Shown here piece after piece: positions 8,644 through 15,995 of a DNA stretch of 64,000 bases. The position numbers and the translations under genes are program-made. The notes below the pieces were generated by a model. That model ran no database searches. It was not told the origin of the DNA and saw only the letters and a program-made list of their open reading frames with translations. How positions within the stretch are numbered: the stretch's first letter is position 1; each line of letters begins with the position of its first letter. This DNA comes from Streptomyces pilosus (GTDB lineage: Bacteria > Actinomycetota > Actinomycetes > Streptomycetales > Streptomycetaceae): NCBI RefSeq assembly GCF_014649835.1, contig NZ_BMTU01000007.1:186001-250000 (forward strand), written 5' to 3'.

Positions 8644-8669
8644 AACAGCGGGGGCCCGCCGGGCATTCC
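8644..8669 (-). promoter_or_regulatory. SigR-dependent promoter of the sigR-rsrA operon (sigRp2-like)
   Basis: On the minus strand GGAAT (8669-8665) and GTT (8646-8644) are separated by exactly 18 bases and extend to GGGAAT and GTTGG, matching the SigR consensus. Transcription would start near 8636, upstream of the SigR' ATG at 8585, so the induced mRNA encodes the long isoform. The site lies just before the end of the upstream hydrolase gene. Confidence 0.88.
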
Positions 8670-8675
8670 CGGGGC

Positions 8676-9341
8676 TCAGCCGAGCGCCCCGGTCCACCGC
8701 ACGACGGCGTCGGTGACGACCTTCACGGCCTCGTCCTGGGTGATGTCCGCCCGCTTGGGCACGGCGAAGCCGTGGTCGCCGTGCGGGACCTCGACCAGTT
8801 CGTAGGACCCCTCGGGGAACTCCCCGGGCCTGCCGAACGGGTCGTTGCCGCCCTGGACGACGAGCGTGGGCACGCCCGCGCCCAGCAGCTCGCCGGCGCG
8901 GGACTTCTCCGGCCTGCCCGGCGGGTGCAGGGGGAAGCTCAGGGCGAGGACGGCACGGGCGCCGAGTTCCGTGGCGGTGCGGCAGGCGACGCGGGCACCG
9001 GCGCTGCGCCCTCCCGAGATCACCGGCAGGCCCGGTGCGGTCAGCGCGGGCCAGATGCCGCGCCAGCCCGTGTCCAGGGTCTTCGGGGCGGGGGCGACCT
9101 TCTTGCCGGCCACCCGCCAGGGCTGTTCGACGAGGGCGACGCTCACCCCGTGCGCGGGCAGCGCGGCGGCGAGCGCCCTGAGGTCCCGTGCCTCGATGCC
9201 GCCGCCCGCGCCGTGGCTCACGGCGAGGACGAGACGGGCCCGGCCACGGGCGCGGTGCCAGGTGACGCGGGCGGGGCCCGCGCCCGTGCCGACCGTCTCG
9301 GTCACGTCCGTCACGTCTGCGTCTGTGCTGTGGGGGGTCAC
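8676..9341 (-). CDS. Alpha/beta hydrolase (dienelactone-hydrolase-like)
   Basis: A 221-residue cytosolic alpha/beta-hydrolase of the KANL3/Tex30-like group. The oxyanion-side motif SHGAGGG is followed by the nucleophile elbow GRSAGAR, an acidic residue region GGNDPFG and the final catalytic-type His in PHGDHGF. The substrate is unknown. GTG 9341 is chosen as start because it lies one base after the stop of the SRAP gene, which argues for co-transcription. The SigR promoter sits at its 3' end, so read-through into sigR is possible. Confidence 0.8.
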   Translation of the reverse strand: MTPHSTDADVTDVTETVGTGAGPARVTWHRARGRARLVLAVSHGAGGGIEARDLRALAAALPAHGVSVALVEQPWRVAGKKVAPAPKTLDTGWRGIWPALTAPGLPVISGGRSAGARVACRTATELGARAVLALSFPLHPPGRPEKSRAGELLGAGVPTLVVQGGNDPFGRPGEFPEGSYELVEVPHGDHGFAVPKRADITQDEAVKVVTDAVVRWTGALG

Positions 9342-9342
9342 G

Positions 9343-10158
9343 TCAGAAGAGTGTGCCCTCTTCGGGTCCTTCCAGCTCCTTCAGCAGCTCCGGTCCGTTG
9401 TTGCGGACGTTGCTGACCGCCGTGGCGACCGGATAGGCACGCATCAGGCCGCCCGGCGGCGGGGCGAGCAGCTCGCGCAGCTCGTCGACGTCGGTGCGGG
9501 CCGGGTCCAGCCAGGCGTCCCAGCGGTCCGGGGTGAGCATCAGCGGCATGCGCGGGTGGATCTCGGCGAGGGCGTGCGGGCCGTCCGCCGGGGACACGGC
9601 GAGCGGGCCGGTCTCCGCCTCGGTGGTGATGACGGAGCAGGTCACCCACCAGGCCTGGGGGTGGTCGTCGGGCAGCGTCCGGTCGCGCCAGAACTCGTAC
9701 AGCCCGGCCATGGCGAACACGGAGCCGTCGGCCGGCGTGACGAAGTAGGGCTGCTTGCGGGGCCTCTTCTTCCTGCCCTCGACCTCCAGGTCGCGCTCCT
9801 GCTTGCCGGTGACCCACTCGTAGTAGCCGTCGGCGGGCAGGATGCAGCGCCGGGAGGTGAAGGCGCGGCGGTAGGACGGCTTCTCGTGGACCGTCTCCGC
9901 GCGGGCGTTGATCATCCGGGCGCCGCCCTCGGGGGTCTTGGACCAGGAGGGCACCAGTCCCCACTTCAGCTTCCGCAGCTGCCGAACCGGGCGCGGCTCC
10001 TGCTCGTCCTTGAGGGCACGGTCGAGTACGGCGTAGACCTCCTTGGTCGGCGCCACGTTGAAATCGGGCTCCAGGGTCTCCTCCGGCTCCCACTTCTCGA
10101 TCTCGAAGATCCCCGCGAGGTCCTCGGGCCTGCGACTCGCTGCATACCGTCCGCACAT
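9343..10158 (-). CDS. SRAP-domain protein (YedK/HMCES family)
   Basis: A 271-residue protein of the SRAP family, which covalently traps abasic sites in single-stranded DNA through Cys2 and so protects replication forks. The mature N-terminus MCGRYA places Cys2 correctly. The other conserved elements are NVAPT, the INARAET segment, DGYYEW with the catalytic Glu, and HPRMP with the catalytic His. ATG 10158 is fixed by the need for Cys at position 2. It is followed after one base by the hydrolase gene and is divergent from the M50B-like gene. The block SRAP-aroA-rsgA near sigR resembles the mycobacterial sigH region. Confidence 0.93.
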   Translation of the reverse strand: MCGRYAASRRPEDLAGIFEIEKWEPEETLEPDFNVAPTKEVYAVLDRALKDEQEPRPVRQLRKLKWGLVPSWSKTPEGGARMINARAETVHEKPSYRRAFTSRRCILPADGYYEWVTGKQERDLEVEGRKKRPRKQPYFVTPADGSVFAMAGLYEFWRDRTLPDDHPQAWWVTCSVITTEAETGPLAVSPADGPHALAEIHPRMPLMLTPDRWDAWLDPARTDVDELRELLAPPPGGLMRAYPVATAVSNVRNNGPELLKELEGPEEGTLF

Positions 10159-10209
10159 ACGTGCAACACTGCCAGACTCCGTCCGCACACAGGGAGCGAT
10201 CCGAAACAC

Positions 10210-10941
10210 ATGGGAAGCATGGTCAGCACCGCGTCCGCGTCGCTCGGCTCCCTCTGGGACGAGGTGTCCGGCACCCAGCCCGACCCGGACGCGTGGGTGG
10301 TCGTGGCCACCCTGGTCGCCGCGGCCGCGGTGGTCCTGCCCCCCGGGCTGTGGCGGCTGTCCCGCAACGCGATCACCATCGCGCACGAGGGCGGGCACGG
10401 ACTGGTGGCGCTGCTCACCGGCCGCACGCTGACGGGGATACGGCTGCACTCGGACACCAGCGGTCTGACCGTCAGCCGCGGCAAGCCGGACGGCATCGGC
10501 ATGATCCTCACCGCCGCGGCCGGCTACACCGCTCCCCCGCTGCTGGGTCTGGGCGGTGCCGCGCTGCTGGGCGGCGGGCGCATCACGCTGCTGCTGTGGC
10601 TGGCGACGGCGCTGCTGCTCGTGATGCTGGTGATGATCCGCAATGCCTACGGTGCGGTGTCGGTGCTGGTCACCGGCGGCACGTTCGTGCTGGTGTCGTG
10701 GCTGGCGGGTCCGCAGGTGCAGGCGGCGTTCGCATACGCGGTGGTGTGGTTCCTGCTGCTCGGCGGGGTGCGCCCGGCCTTCGAGCTGCAGTCCAAGCGG
10801 GCGCGCGGGGGCGCGGGCGACTCGGACGCGGACCAGCTGTCCCGGCTGACGCACGTCCCCGCGGGGTTGTGGCTGTTCCTGTTCCACGCGGTGTCGCTGT
10901 GCTCGCTGCTGGGCGGGGGCAGGTGGCTGCTGGGGCTGTGA
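10210..10941 (+). CDS. M50B-like membrane protein with HEGGH motif
   Basis: A 243-residue integral membrane protein with about six hydrophobic segments. Residues 59-63 read HEGGH, the zinc-binding HExxH pattern of M50 site-2-type proteases, followed by a hydrophobic GLVALLTGR stretch. The family assignment is peptidase M50B-like. I do not see the second conserved motif (NPDG type) of classical site-2 proteases, so protease activity is uncertain. The start ATG 10210 has a weak GGGAGC upstream; ATG 10219 is an alternative. It is divergent from the SRAP gene and separated from aroA by 87 bases. Confidence 0.72.
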   Translation: MGSMVSTASASLGSLWDEVSGTQPDPDAWVVVATLVAAAAVVLPPGLWRLSRNAITIAHEGGHGLVALLTGRTLTGIRLHSDTSGLTVSRGKPDGIGMILTAAAGYTAPPLLGLGGAALLGGGRITLLLWLATALLLVMLVMIRNAYGAVSVLVTGGTFVLVSWLAGPQVQAAFAYAVVWFLLLGGVRPAFELQSKRARGGAGDSDADQLSRLTHVPAGLWLFLFHAVSLCSLLGGGRWLLGL

Positions 10942-11014
10942 CGCCCGCGGCGCCGCCGAGCGGGTCCCGGGCCGCGGACGCGCAGGTGGCGAACGGCCTT
11001 GCCATCCCCTCCCT

Positions 11015-11020
11015 TATAGA
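11015..11020 (+). promoter_or_regulatory. Candidate -10 box of aroA
   Basis: TATAGA stands eight bases before the aroA ATG, and no Shine-Dalgarno sequence lies between them (gtggcccc). This spacing implies a transcript starting at or within two bases of the ATG, that is a leaderless or nearly leaderless mRNA. No good -35 box was found. Confidence 0.45.
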
Positions 11021-11028
11021 GTGGCCCC

Positions 11029-12345
11029 ATGGCCCCGAACCCCGCGCACACCGCTCTCTGGCCCGCCCCGTACGCAAGCGGAACCGTCGACGCGACGGTC
11101 CACGTGCCCGGGTCCAAGTCGGTCACCAACCGTGCCCTCGTCCTGGCCGCCCTCGCCTCCGAGCCGGGCTGGCTGCGCCGCCCGCTGCGCTCGCGGGACA
11201 CGCTGCTGATGGCGGGCGCGCTGCGCGCGATGGGCGTCGAGATCGAGGAGGGCGTGGGCCCCGACGGCACCGGTGAGGCCTGGCGGGTGCTCCCCACCGG
11301 TCTGCGCGGCCCGGCCACCGTCGACGTCGGCAACGCCGGCACGGTGATGCGGTTCCTGCCCCCGGTCGCCACGCTGGCCGACGGTCCCGTGCGCTTCGAC
11401 GGCGACCCGCGCTCGTACGAGCGTCCCCTGAACGGGGTCATCGACGCGCTGCGCCGGCTGGGCGCCCGGATCGACGACGACGAGCGCGGCGCGCTGCCGA
11501 TGACGGTGCACGGCGGCGGCGCCCTGGACGGCGGCACGGTGGAGGTCGACGCCTCCTCGTCCTCCCAGTTCGTCAGCGCCCTGCTGCTGTCGGCGCCGCG
11601 GTTCAACCAGGGCGTGGAGGTGCGGCACACCGGGGAGACCCTGCCGTCCCTGCCGCACATCCGGATGACCGTCGACATGCTCCGCGCGGTGGGCGCGCAG
11701 GTGGACACCCCCGAGTCGGGCGGCGAGCCGAACGTCTGGCGGGTCACCCCCGGCGCCCTGCTCGGCCGGGACCTGACCGTGGAGCCGGACCTGTCCAACG
11801 CCCAGCCGTTCCTGGCGGCGGCGCTGGTGACCGGCGGCAAGGTCGTCGTGCCGGACTGGCCGGCCCGTACCACCCAGCCCGGTGACCGGCTGCGGGAGAT
11901 CTTCACCGAGATGGGCGGCTCCTGCGAGCTGACCGAGTACGGGCTGGTGTTCACCGGCTCGGGGTCGGTCCACGGCATCGACGTGGACCTCGGTGAGGTC
12001 GGCGAGCTGACGCCGGGCATCGCGGCCGTGGCGGCCCTCGCCGATTCCCCCTCCACCCTGCGGGGCGTGGCCCACCTGCGGCTGCACGAGACGGACCGGC
12101 TGGCCGCGCTCACCAAGGAGATCAACGAGCTCGGCGGTGACATCACCGAGACCGCCGACGGTCTGCACATCCGCCCGCGCCGGCTGCACGGCGGCGTCTT
12201 CCACACCTACGAGGACCACCGCATGGCCACCGCCGGCGCGATCATCGGCCTGGCGGTCGAGGGCGTGCAGATCGAGAACGTGGCGACCACCGCCAAGACA
12301 CTGCCGGGCTTCCCCGACCTGTGGACCGGGATGCTCGGGGCGTAG
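11029..12345 (+). CDS. aroA: 3-phosphoshikimate 1-carboxyvinyltransferase (EPSP synthase)
   Basis: A 438-residue cytosolic enzyme of the shikimate pathway that joins phosphoenolpyruvate to shikimate-3-phosphate. Recognisable motifs are PGSKSVTNRAL (N-terminal substrate loop), RDTLLM, GNAGTVMRFLPP (the glyphosate-site loop, with Phe where the E. coli enzyme has Pro101), the SSSQFVSALLL loop and HLRLHETDRLAAL. The start ATG is close to a -10-like box with no ribosome site. Gene rsgA follows after nine bases, so the two are co-transcribed, an order also found in mycobacteria. Confidence 0.96.
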   Translation: MAPNPAHTALWPAPYASGTVDATVHVPGSKSVTNRALVLAALASEPGWLRRPLRSRDTLLMAGALRAMGVEIEEGVGPDGTGEAWRVLPTGLRGPATVDVGNAGTVMRFLPPVATLADGPVRFDGDPRSYERPLNGVIDALRRLGARIDDDERGALPMTVHGGGALDGGTVEVDASSSSQFVSALLLSAPRFNQGVEVRHTGETLPSLPHIRMTVDMLRAVGAQVDTPESGGEPNVWRVTPGALLGRDLTVEPDLSNAQPFLAAALVTGGKVVVPDWPARTTQPGDRLREIFTEMGGSCELTEYGLVFTGSGSVHGIDVDLGEVGELTPGIAAVAALADSPSTLRGVAHLRLHETDRLAALTKEINELGGDITETADGLHIRPRRLHGGVFHTYEDHRMATAGAIIGLAVEGVQIENVATTAKTLPGFPDLWTGMLGA

Positions 12346-12354
12346 GGGTTCACC

Positions 12355-13365
12355 ATGCGCCGCTACGGCAAGCACACCGACGAGGACGACATCCGCTCCC
12401 GCCCCAACCGCAAGGGCAACCGGCCGCGCACCCACATCCGGCCCAAGCACGAGGACGCCGCCGAGGGCCTGGTCCTCACCGTGGACCGGGGCCGGCTGAC
12501 CTGCCTGGTCGACGACCGGGTCGTGCTGGCGATGAAGGCCCGCGAACTGGGCCGCAAGGCGGCGGTGGTCGGCGACCGGGTGGGGATCGTGGGCGACCTG
12601 TCCGGCAGGAAGGACACCCTCGCGCGGATCGTGCGGATCGAGGAGCGCACCTCGGTGCTGCGCCGTACCGCCGACGACGACGATCCCTACGAGCGGGTGG
12701 TCGTGGCCAACGCCGACCAGCTCGCCGTGGTCACCGCGCTCGCCGACCCCGAGCCCCGTCCGCGGCTGATCGACCGCTGTCTGGTCGCGGCCTTCGACGG
12801 CGGCCTGGAGCCGCTGCTGGTGCTGACCAAGTCGGACCTCGCGCCGGCCGACAAGCTGCTGGAGCTGTACGGCGACCTCGACATCCCGTACGTCGTCACC
12901 AGCCGCGCGGAGCTGGACAGCGGTGAGGCGGCGGACCGGGTGCGCGAGCAGCTGGACGGCCGGATCACCGCGTTCGTGGGGCACTCCGGGGTCGGCAAGA
13001 CGACGCTGGTCAACGCGCTGGTGCCGGAGGAGCGACGGCGTACGACCGGCCACGTCAACGCGGTGACGGGGCGGGGGCGGCACACGACGACCTCCGCGCT
13101 GGCGCTGCCGCTGGCGGGTGCCGGGGGGTGGGTGATCGACACCCCCGGGGTGCGGTCCTTCGGGCTCGCCCACGTCGACCCCTCCCGGGTCATCCACGCC
13201 TTCCCCGACCTGGGGCCGGGCACCGAGGGCTGCCCCCGCGCGTGCAGTCACGACGAGCCGGACTGCGCGCTGGACGCCTGGGTGGCCGAGGGGCACGCCG
13301 ATCCGGCGCGGCTGTACTCGCTGCGACGCCTGCTGGCGACCCGGGAGCGGACCGAGGGCGACTGA
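12355..13365 (+). CDS. rsgA: Ribosome small-subunit GTPase RsgA
   Basis: A 336-residue GTPase that helps mature the 30S subunit. It shows the circularly permuted order typical of the family: an N-terminal OB-fold, the G4 motif TKSD (about 159), the G1 P-loop GHSGVGKT (about 208), the G3 DTPG (about 262) and a C-terminal zinc knuckle with Cys-His-Cys residues (CPRACSHDEPDC). A basic 30-residue N-terminal tail (RPNRKGNRPRTH) could contact rRNA. ATG 12355 has an AGGGG site seven bases upstream and lies nine bases after aroA. Confidence 0.95.
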   Translation: MRRYGKHTDEDDIRSRPNRKGNRPRTHIRPKHEDAAEGLVLTVDRGRLTCLVDDRVVLAMKARELGRKAAVVGDRVGIVGDLSGRKDTLARIVRIEERTSVLRRTADDDDPYERVVVANADQLAVVTALADPEPRPRLIDRCLVAAFDGGLEPLLVLTKSDLAPADKLLELYGDLDIPYVVTSRAELDSGEAADRVREQLDGRITAFVGHSGVGKTTLVNALVPEERRRTTGHVNAVTGRGRHTTTSALALPLAGAGGWVIDTPGVRSFGLAHVDPSRVIHAFPDLGPGTEGCPRACSHDEPDCALDAWVAEGHADPARLYSLRRLLATRERTEGD

Positions 13366-13482
13366 CCTTCGCGTGTTTGCCGTGACGTGCGGACGGTAAG
13401 TGCATAATCGCACCGAGCCGGACCTGAACCTGCCGAACCTGGCGAAGCGGTCACCGTGCGTGGGAATGCGGGAGGACGACAC

Positions 13483-13806
13483 ATGGCGTGGCTGCTGGTG
13501 ATCGTGGCCGGGTTGCTCGAGACCGGATTCGCCGTGTGCCTGAAGCTGTCCCACGGGTTCACGCGGCTGTGGCCCACCGTCGCGTTCTGCGCGTTCGCGC
13601 TGGGCAGCTTCGGACTGCTGACCATGGCGTTGAAGAAGCTGGACGTCGGTCCCGCGTACGCGGTGTGGACGGGCATCGGGGCGGCGGGGACGGCCATCTA
13701 CGGCATGGTGTTCCTCGGGGACCTGGTGTCGACGCTGAAGATCGTGTCGATCACGCTGGTGATCGTCGGGGTGATCGGGCTGCAGCTCTCGGGGTCCGCG
13801 CACTGA
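13483..13806 (+). CDS. SMR-family exporter of the SugE/Gdx type
   Basis: A 107-residue membrane protein with four helices. It carries the SMR-conserved Glu in the first helix (GLLETGFAV) and follows the Gdx/SugE pattern LKLSHGFTRLWP and VGPAYAVWTGIGAAG. Gdx proteins export guanidinium, and others of this size export quaternary cations; which applies here is inference. ATG 13483 is set by the upstream GGAGG. No guanidine riboswitch was recognised in the 117-base leader. It converges on a TetR gene seven bases away. Confidence 0.88.
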   Translation: MAWLLVIVAGLLETGFAVCLKLSHGFTRLWPTVAFCAFALGSFGLLTMALKKLDVGPAYAVWTGIGAAGTAIYGMVFLGDLVSTLKIVSITLVIVGVIGLQLSGSAH

Positions 13807-13812
13807 GCCGTC

Positions 13813-14421
13813 TCAGGACACCGGCTGCCGGTACAGGGCGCCGCGGACCAGGTCGGCGACACCGTCGTCGGCCGGGGGCGCGGTGACGCAGGACAGGGCG
13901 AGCCGGACCACGAGCTCGCAGGTGCGGGCCAGTTCGGCGGTGTCGCTGCGCGGCGCTCCGGGCCCGGCGAGGAGGCCCACGGCGCGGTCGCGGACCAGGG
14001 CGACGAAGTCGGCGGGCGAGGGCAGCGGGCCGTCGGCGCGCCGCTGGGCGGGCCCGGCGGAGCCGGACGGCACGGCCGGGAGGGCCGGCGCGGGCAGGCG
14101 TTCGCCCCAGCATCCGGTGAGCATGGCGCGGACGAGGGGGTTGCCGCGGGCGCTGACGAGGGTCCACTCGGCGGTGGCGGTGAGCCGGTCCCGCGGGTCG
14201 GCGTGGCCGGCGAGGGCGCGGTCGACGCCCGCGAGGTAGCCGTCGGCCTCCCTGCGGACGAGGGCGCGGGCGAGGCCGTCCTTGCTGCCGAACTCGTTGT
14301 AGAGCGTCTGCCGGGAGACGCCGGCCGCGGCGGCCACGTCCACCATCCGCACCGCGGACCACGGTCGGCGCGCCAGTGCCGTGTAGGCGGCGTCCAGCAG
14401 GGATTCCCGCGCTGCAGGCAT
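13813..14421 (-). CDS. TetR-family transcriptional repressor
   Basis: A 202-residue regulator with a TetR helix-turn-helix at about 24-55 (MVDVAAAAGVSRQTLYNEFG, then SKDGLARAL) and a divergent ligand-binding C-terminal part. Its partner could be the convergent SMR exporter or hisN, which is divergent. It has its own strong promoter, in which TTGAC and GTCAA form an inverted repeat, suggesting autoregulation. The start ATG 14421 gives a normal N-terminal length for the family. Confidence 0.88.
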   Translation of the reverse strand: MPAARESLLDAAYTALARRPWSAVRMVDVAAAAGVSRQTLYNEFGSKDGLARALVRREADGYLAGVDRALAGHADPRDRLTATAEWTLVSARGNPLVRAMLTGCWGERLPAPALPAVPSGSAGPAQRRADGPLPSPADFVALVRDRAVGLLAGPGAPRSDTAELARTCELVVRLALSCVTAPPADDGVADLVRGALYRQPVS

Positions 14422-14460
14422 CTCCGCCTCCCTCGGGGCGAGCGGCCGGTCCTGCGGTTC

Positions 14461-14489
14461 AGATTTGACGCGCCGTCGGGCACTGTCAA
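14461..14489 (-). promoter_or_regulatory. Promoter of the TetR gene with overlapping inverted repeat
   Basis: Minus-strand TTGACA (14489-14484) and AAATCT (14466-14461) are separated by 17 bases, close to the housekeeping consensus. The -35 box and the end of the spacer form TTGAC-N15-GTCAA, a candidate operator for the repressor itself. The predicted start is near 14454, 33 bases before the ATG. Confidence 0.65.
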
Positions 14490-14536
14490 GGGTTCTCGGA
14501 GCAGGCCCCCGGTGGCCCCGCGGCGACCTCGGCGGA

Positions 14537-14542
14537 TACCGT
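14537..14542 (+). promoter_or_regulatory. Candidate -10 box of hisN (leaderless)
   Basis: TACCGT ends seven bases before the hisN ATG, and no ribosome site is present between them. This places the transcription start at the A of the ATG. No recognisable -35 box was found. Confidence 0.4.
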
Positions 14543-14549
14543 TCGTTGC

Positions 14550-15350
14550 ATGCCCGACTACCTCGACGACCTGCGTCTCGCCCACGTGCTCGCGGACGCC
14601 GCCGACGCCGCGACGATGGACCGGTTCAAGGCCCTCGACCTCAAGGTGGAGACCAAACCGGACATGACGCCGGTGAGCGAGGCGGACCGGGCGGCGGAGG
14701 AGCTGATCCGCGGCCACCTGCAACGCGCCCGCCCGAGGGACGCGGTCCTGGGCGAGGAGTACGGCGTCGAGGGCACGGGCCCGCGCCGCTGGGTGATCGA
14801 TCCGATCGACGGCACCAAGAACTACGTCCGCGGCGTGCCCGTATGGGCCACGCTGATCTCCCTGATGGAGGCCGGCGAGGGGGGCTTCCAGCCGGTCGTG
14901 GGTGTCGTGTCCGCACCCGCCCTGGGCCGCCGCTGGTGGGCCGCGCGCGGGCACGGCGCCTACGCGGGCCGCAGCCTGTCGTCGGCCTCCCGGCTTCAGG
15001 TGTCCCGCGTCGCCGAGCTCTCCGACGCCTCCTTCGCGTACTCCTCGCTCAGCGGCTGGGAGGAGCAGGGGCGCCTCGACGGCTTCCTCGACCTCAGCCG
15101 CGAGGTGTGGCGCACGCGCGCGTACGGGGACTTCTGGCCGTACATGATGGTCGCCGAGGGCTCGGTGGACCTGTGTGCCGAACCGGAGCTGTCGCTGTGG
15201 GACATGGCGGCCACCGCGATCGTGGTGACGGAGGCCGGCGGATCGTTCACGGGCCTCGACGGGCGCCCCGGACCGCACAGCGGCAACGCGGCGGCGTCGA
15301 ACGGGCTGCTGCACGACGAGCTGCTGGGGTATCTCAACCAGCGCTACTGA
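14550..15350 (+). CDS. hisN: Histidinol-phosphate phosphatase, inositol-monophosphatase type
   Basis: A 266-residue Mg-dependent phosphatase that catalyses the histidinol-phosphate step of histidine synthesis in actinobacteria. The family motifs are GEE (about 68-70), DPIDGTKNY (about 83-91) and WDMAATAIVVTEAGG (about 217). The gene is alone here, away from other his genes, as in S. coelicolor. The ATG at 14550 is supported by the family N-terminus (MPDYLDDLRLAHVLAD) and may be leaderless. Other inositol-monophosphatase-fold substrates cannot be excluded. Confidence 0.88.
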   Translation: MPDYLDDLRLAHVLADAADAATMDRFKALDLKVETKPDMTPVSEADRAAEELIRGHLQRARPRDAVLGEEYGVEGTGPRRWVIDPIDGTKNYVRGVPVWATLISLMEAGEGGFQPVVGVVSAPALGRRWWAARGHGAYAGRSLSSASRLQVSRVAELSDASFAYSSLSGWEEQGRLDGFLDLSREVWRTRAYGDFWPYMMVAEGSVDLCAEPELSLWDMAATAIVVTEAGGSFTGLDGRPGPHSGNAAASNGLLHDELLGYLNQRY

Positions 15351-15522
15351 CGGGACGCGGGGGCGCGCCACGCGCCCCCCAACTCACCTGACGCGCCCTC
15401 TTGTTGACCCCCGCTTTACCTGCCACTCTGAGGGTTCCCCCACTTGTGAACTTGTGAAATGGCGAACGAGCGGGCACCCCCGCCCGTGACCTCGCGTTTC
15501 CCGGTAGGAGGTGGCTCCATCC

Positions 15523-15924
15523 ATGCTCGTCCGTGACGCCATGAGCACCGTGGTCCTCACCATCGGCCCCGCCCACACACTCCGCCAGGCCGCCGCCCTG
15601 ATGTCCGCCCGCCGGGTGGGCGCGGCCGTCGTCCACGACCCCGACGGCACCGGCATCGGCATCCTGACCGAGCGCGACATCCTCAACTCGCTCGGCCTGG
15701 GGCAAGACCCGGACACCGAGCGCGCCCACGCCCACACCACCACCGACGTCGTCTTCGCCACCCCGGCCTGGACCCTGGAGGAGGCCGCCGTCGCCATGAA
15801 CCACGGCGGGTTCCGTCATCTGATCGTCCTCGACGAGGACGGGCCCGCGGGAATCGTCTCGGTCCGCGACATCATCCGCTGCTGGGCGCCCCGGCGCCAG
15901 GGAGCCCTGCACGTACCGGCGTAG
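15523..15924 (+). CDS. Small protein of two CBS domains
   Basis: A 133-residue stand-alone CBS pair. The first domain starts at MLVRDAMSTVV and contains ARRVGAAVVHDPDG and GILTERDIL. The second has GGFRHLIVLDEDG and GIVSVRDII. CBS pairs bind adenine nucleotides and act as energy or ligand sensors; the partner is not visible here. ATG 15523 is chosen because a perfect AGGAGG lies 11 bases upstream, while GTG 15511 would overlap that site. The gene ends at a bidirectional terminator shared with katA. Confidence 0.88.
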   Translation: MLVRDAMSTVVLTIGPAHTLRQAAALMSARRVGAAVVHDPDGTGIGILTERDILNSLGLGQDPDTERAHAHTTTDVVFATPAWTLEEAAVAMNHGGFRHLIVLDEDGPAGIVSVRDIIRCWAPRRQGALHVPA

Positions 15925-15933
15925 CGAACGGGG

Positions 15934-15969
15934 GACGGGCCGGAGCCCCCGGAGGGGGTCCGGCCCGTC
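15934..15969. terminator. Bidirectional terminator between the CBS gene and katA
   Basis: GACGGGCCGG (15934-15943) pairs with CCGGCCCGTC (15960-15969); an inner CCCCC/GGGGG extends the stem past one bulged base. It lies between convergent genes. Confidence 0.75.
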
Positions 15970-15995
15970 GATCGGCAAGCGGTCCAGCGCTGGAA

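Noticed and set aside
13366..13482. Possible guanidine (ykkC-type) riboswitch before the SMR exporter
   Set aside because: The conserved ykkC sequence blocks were not found in the 117-base leader; only a CATAAT-like box at 13403-13408 with a badly spaced -35 was seen.
13465..13490. GGGAAT upstream of the SMR gene as a SigR promoter
   Set aside because: There is no GTT at 17-19 bases after GGAAT, and the site lies between the ribosome site and the gene start.
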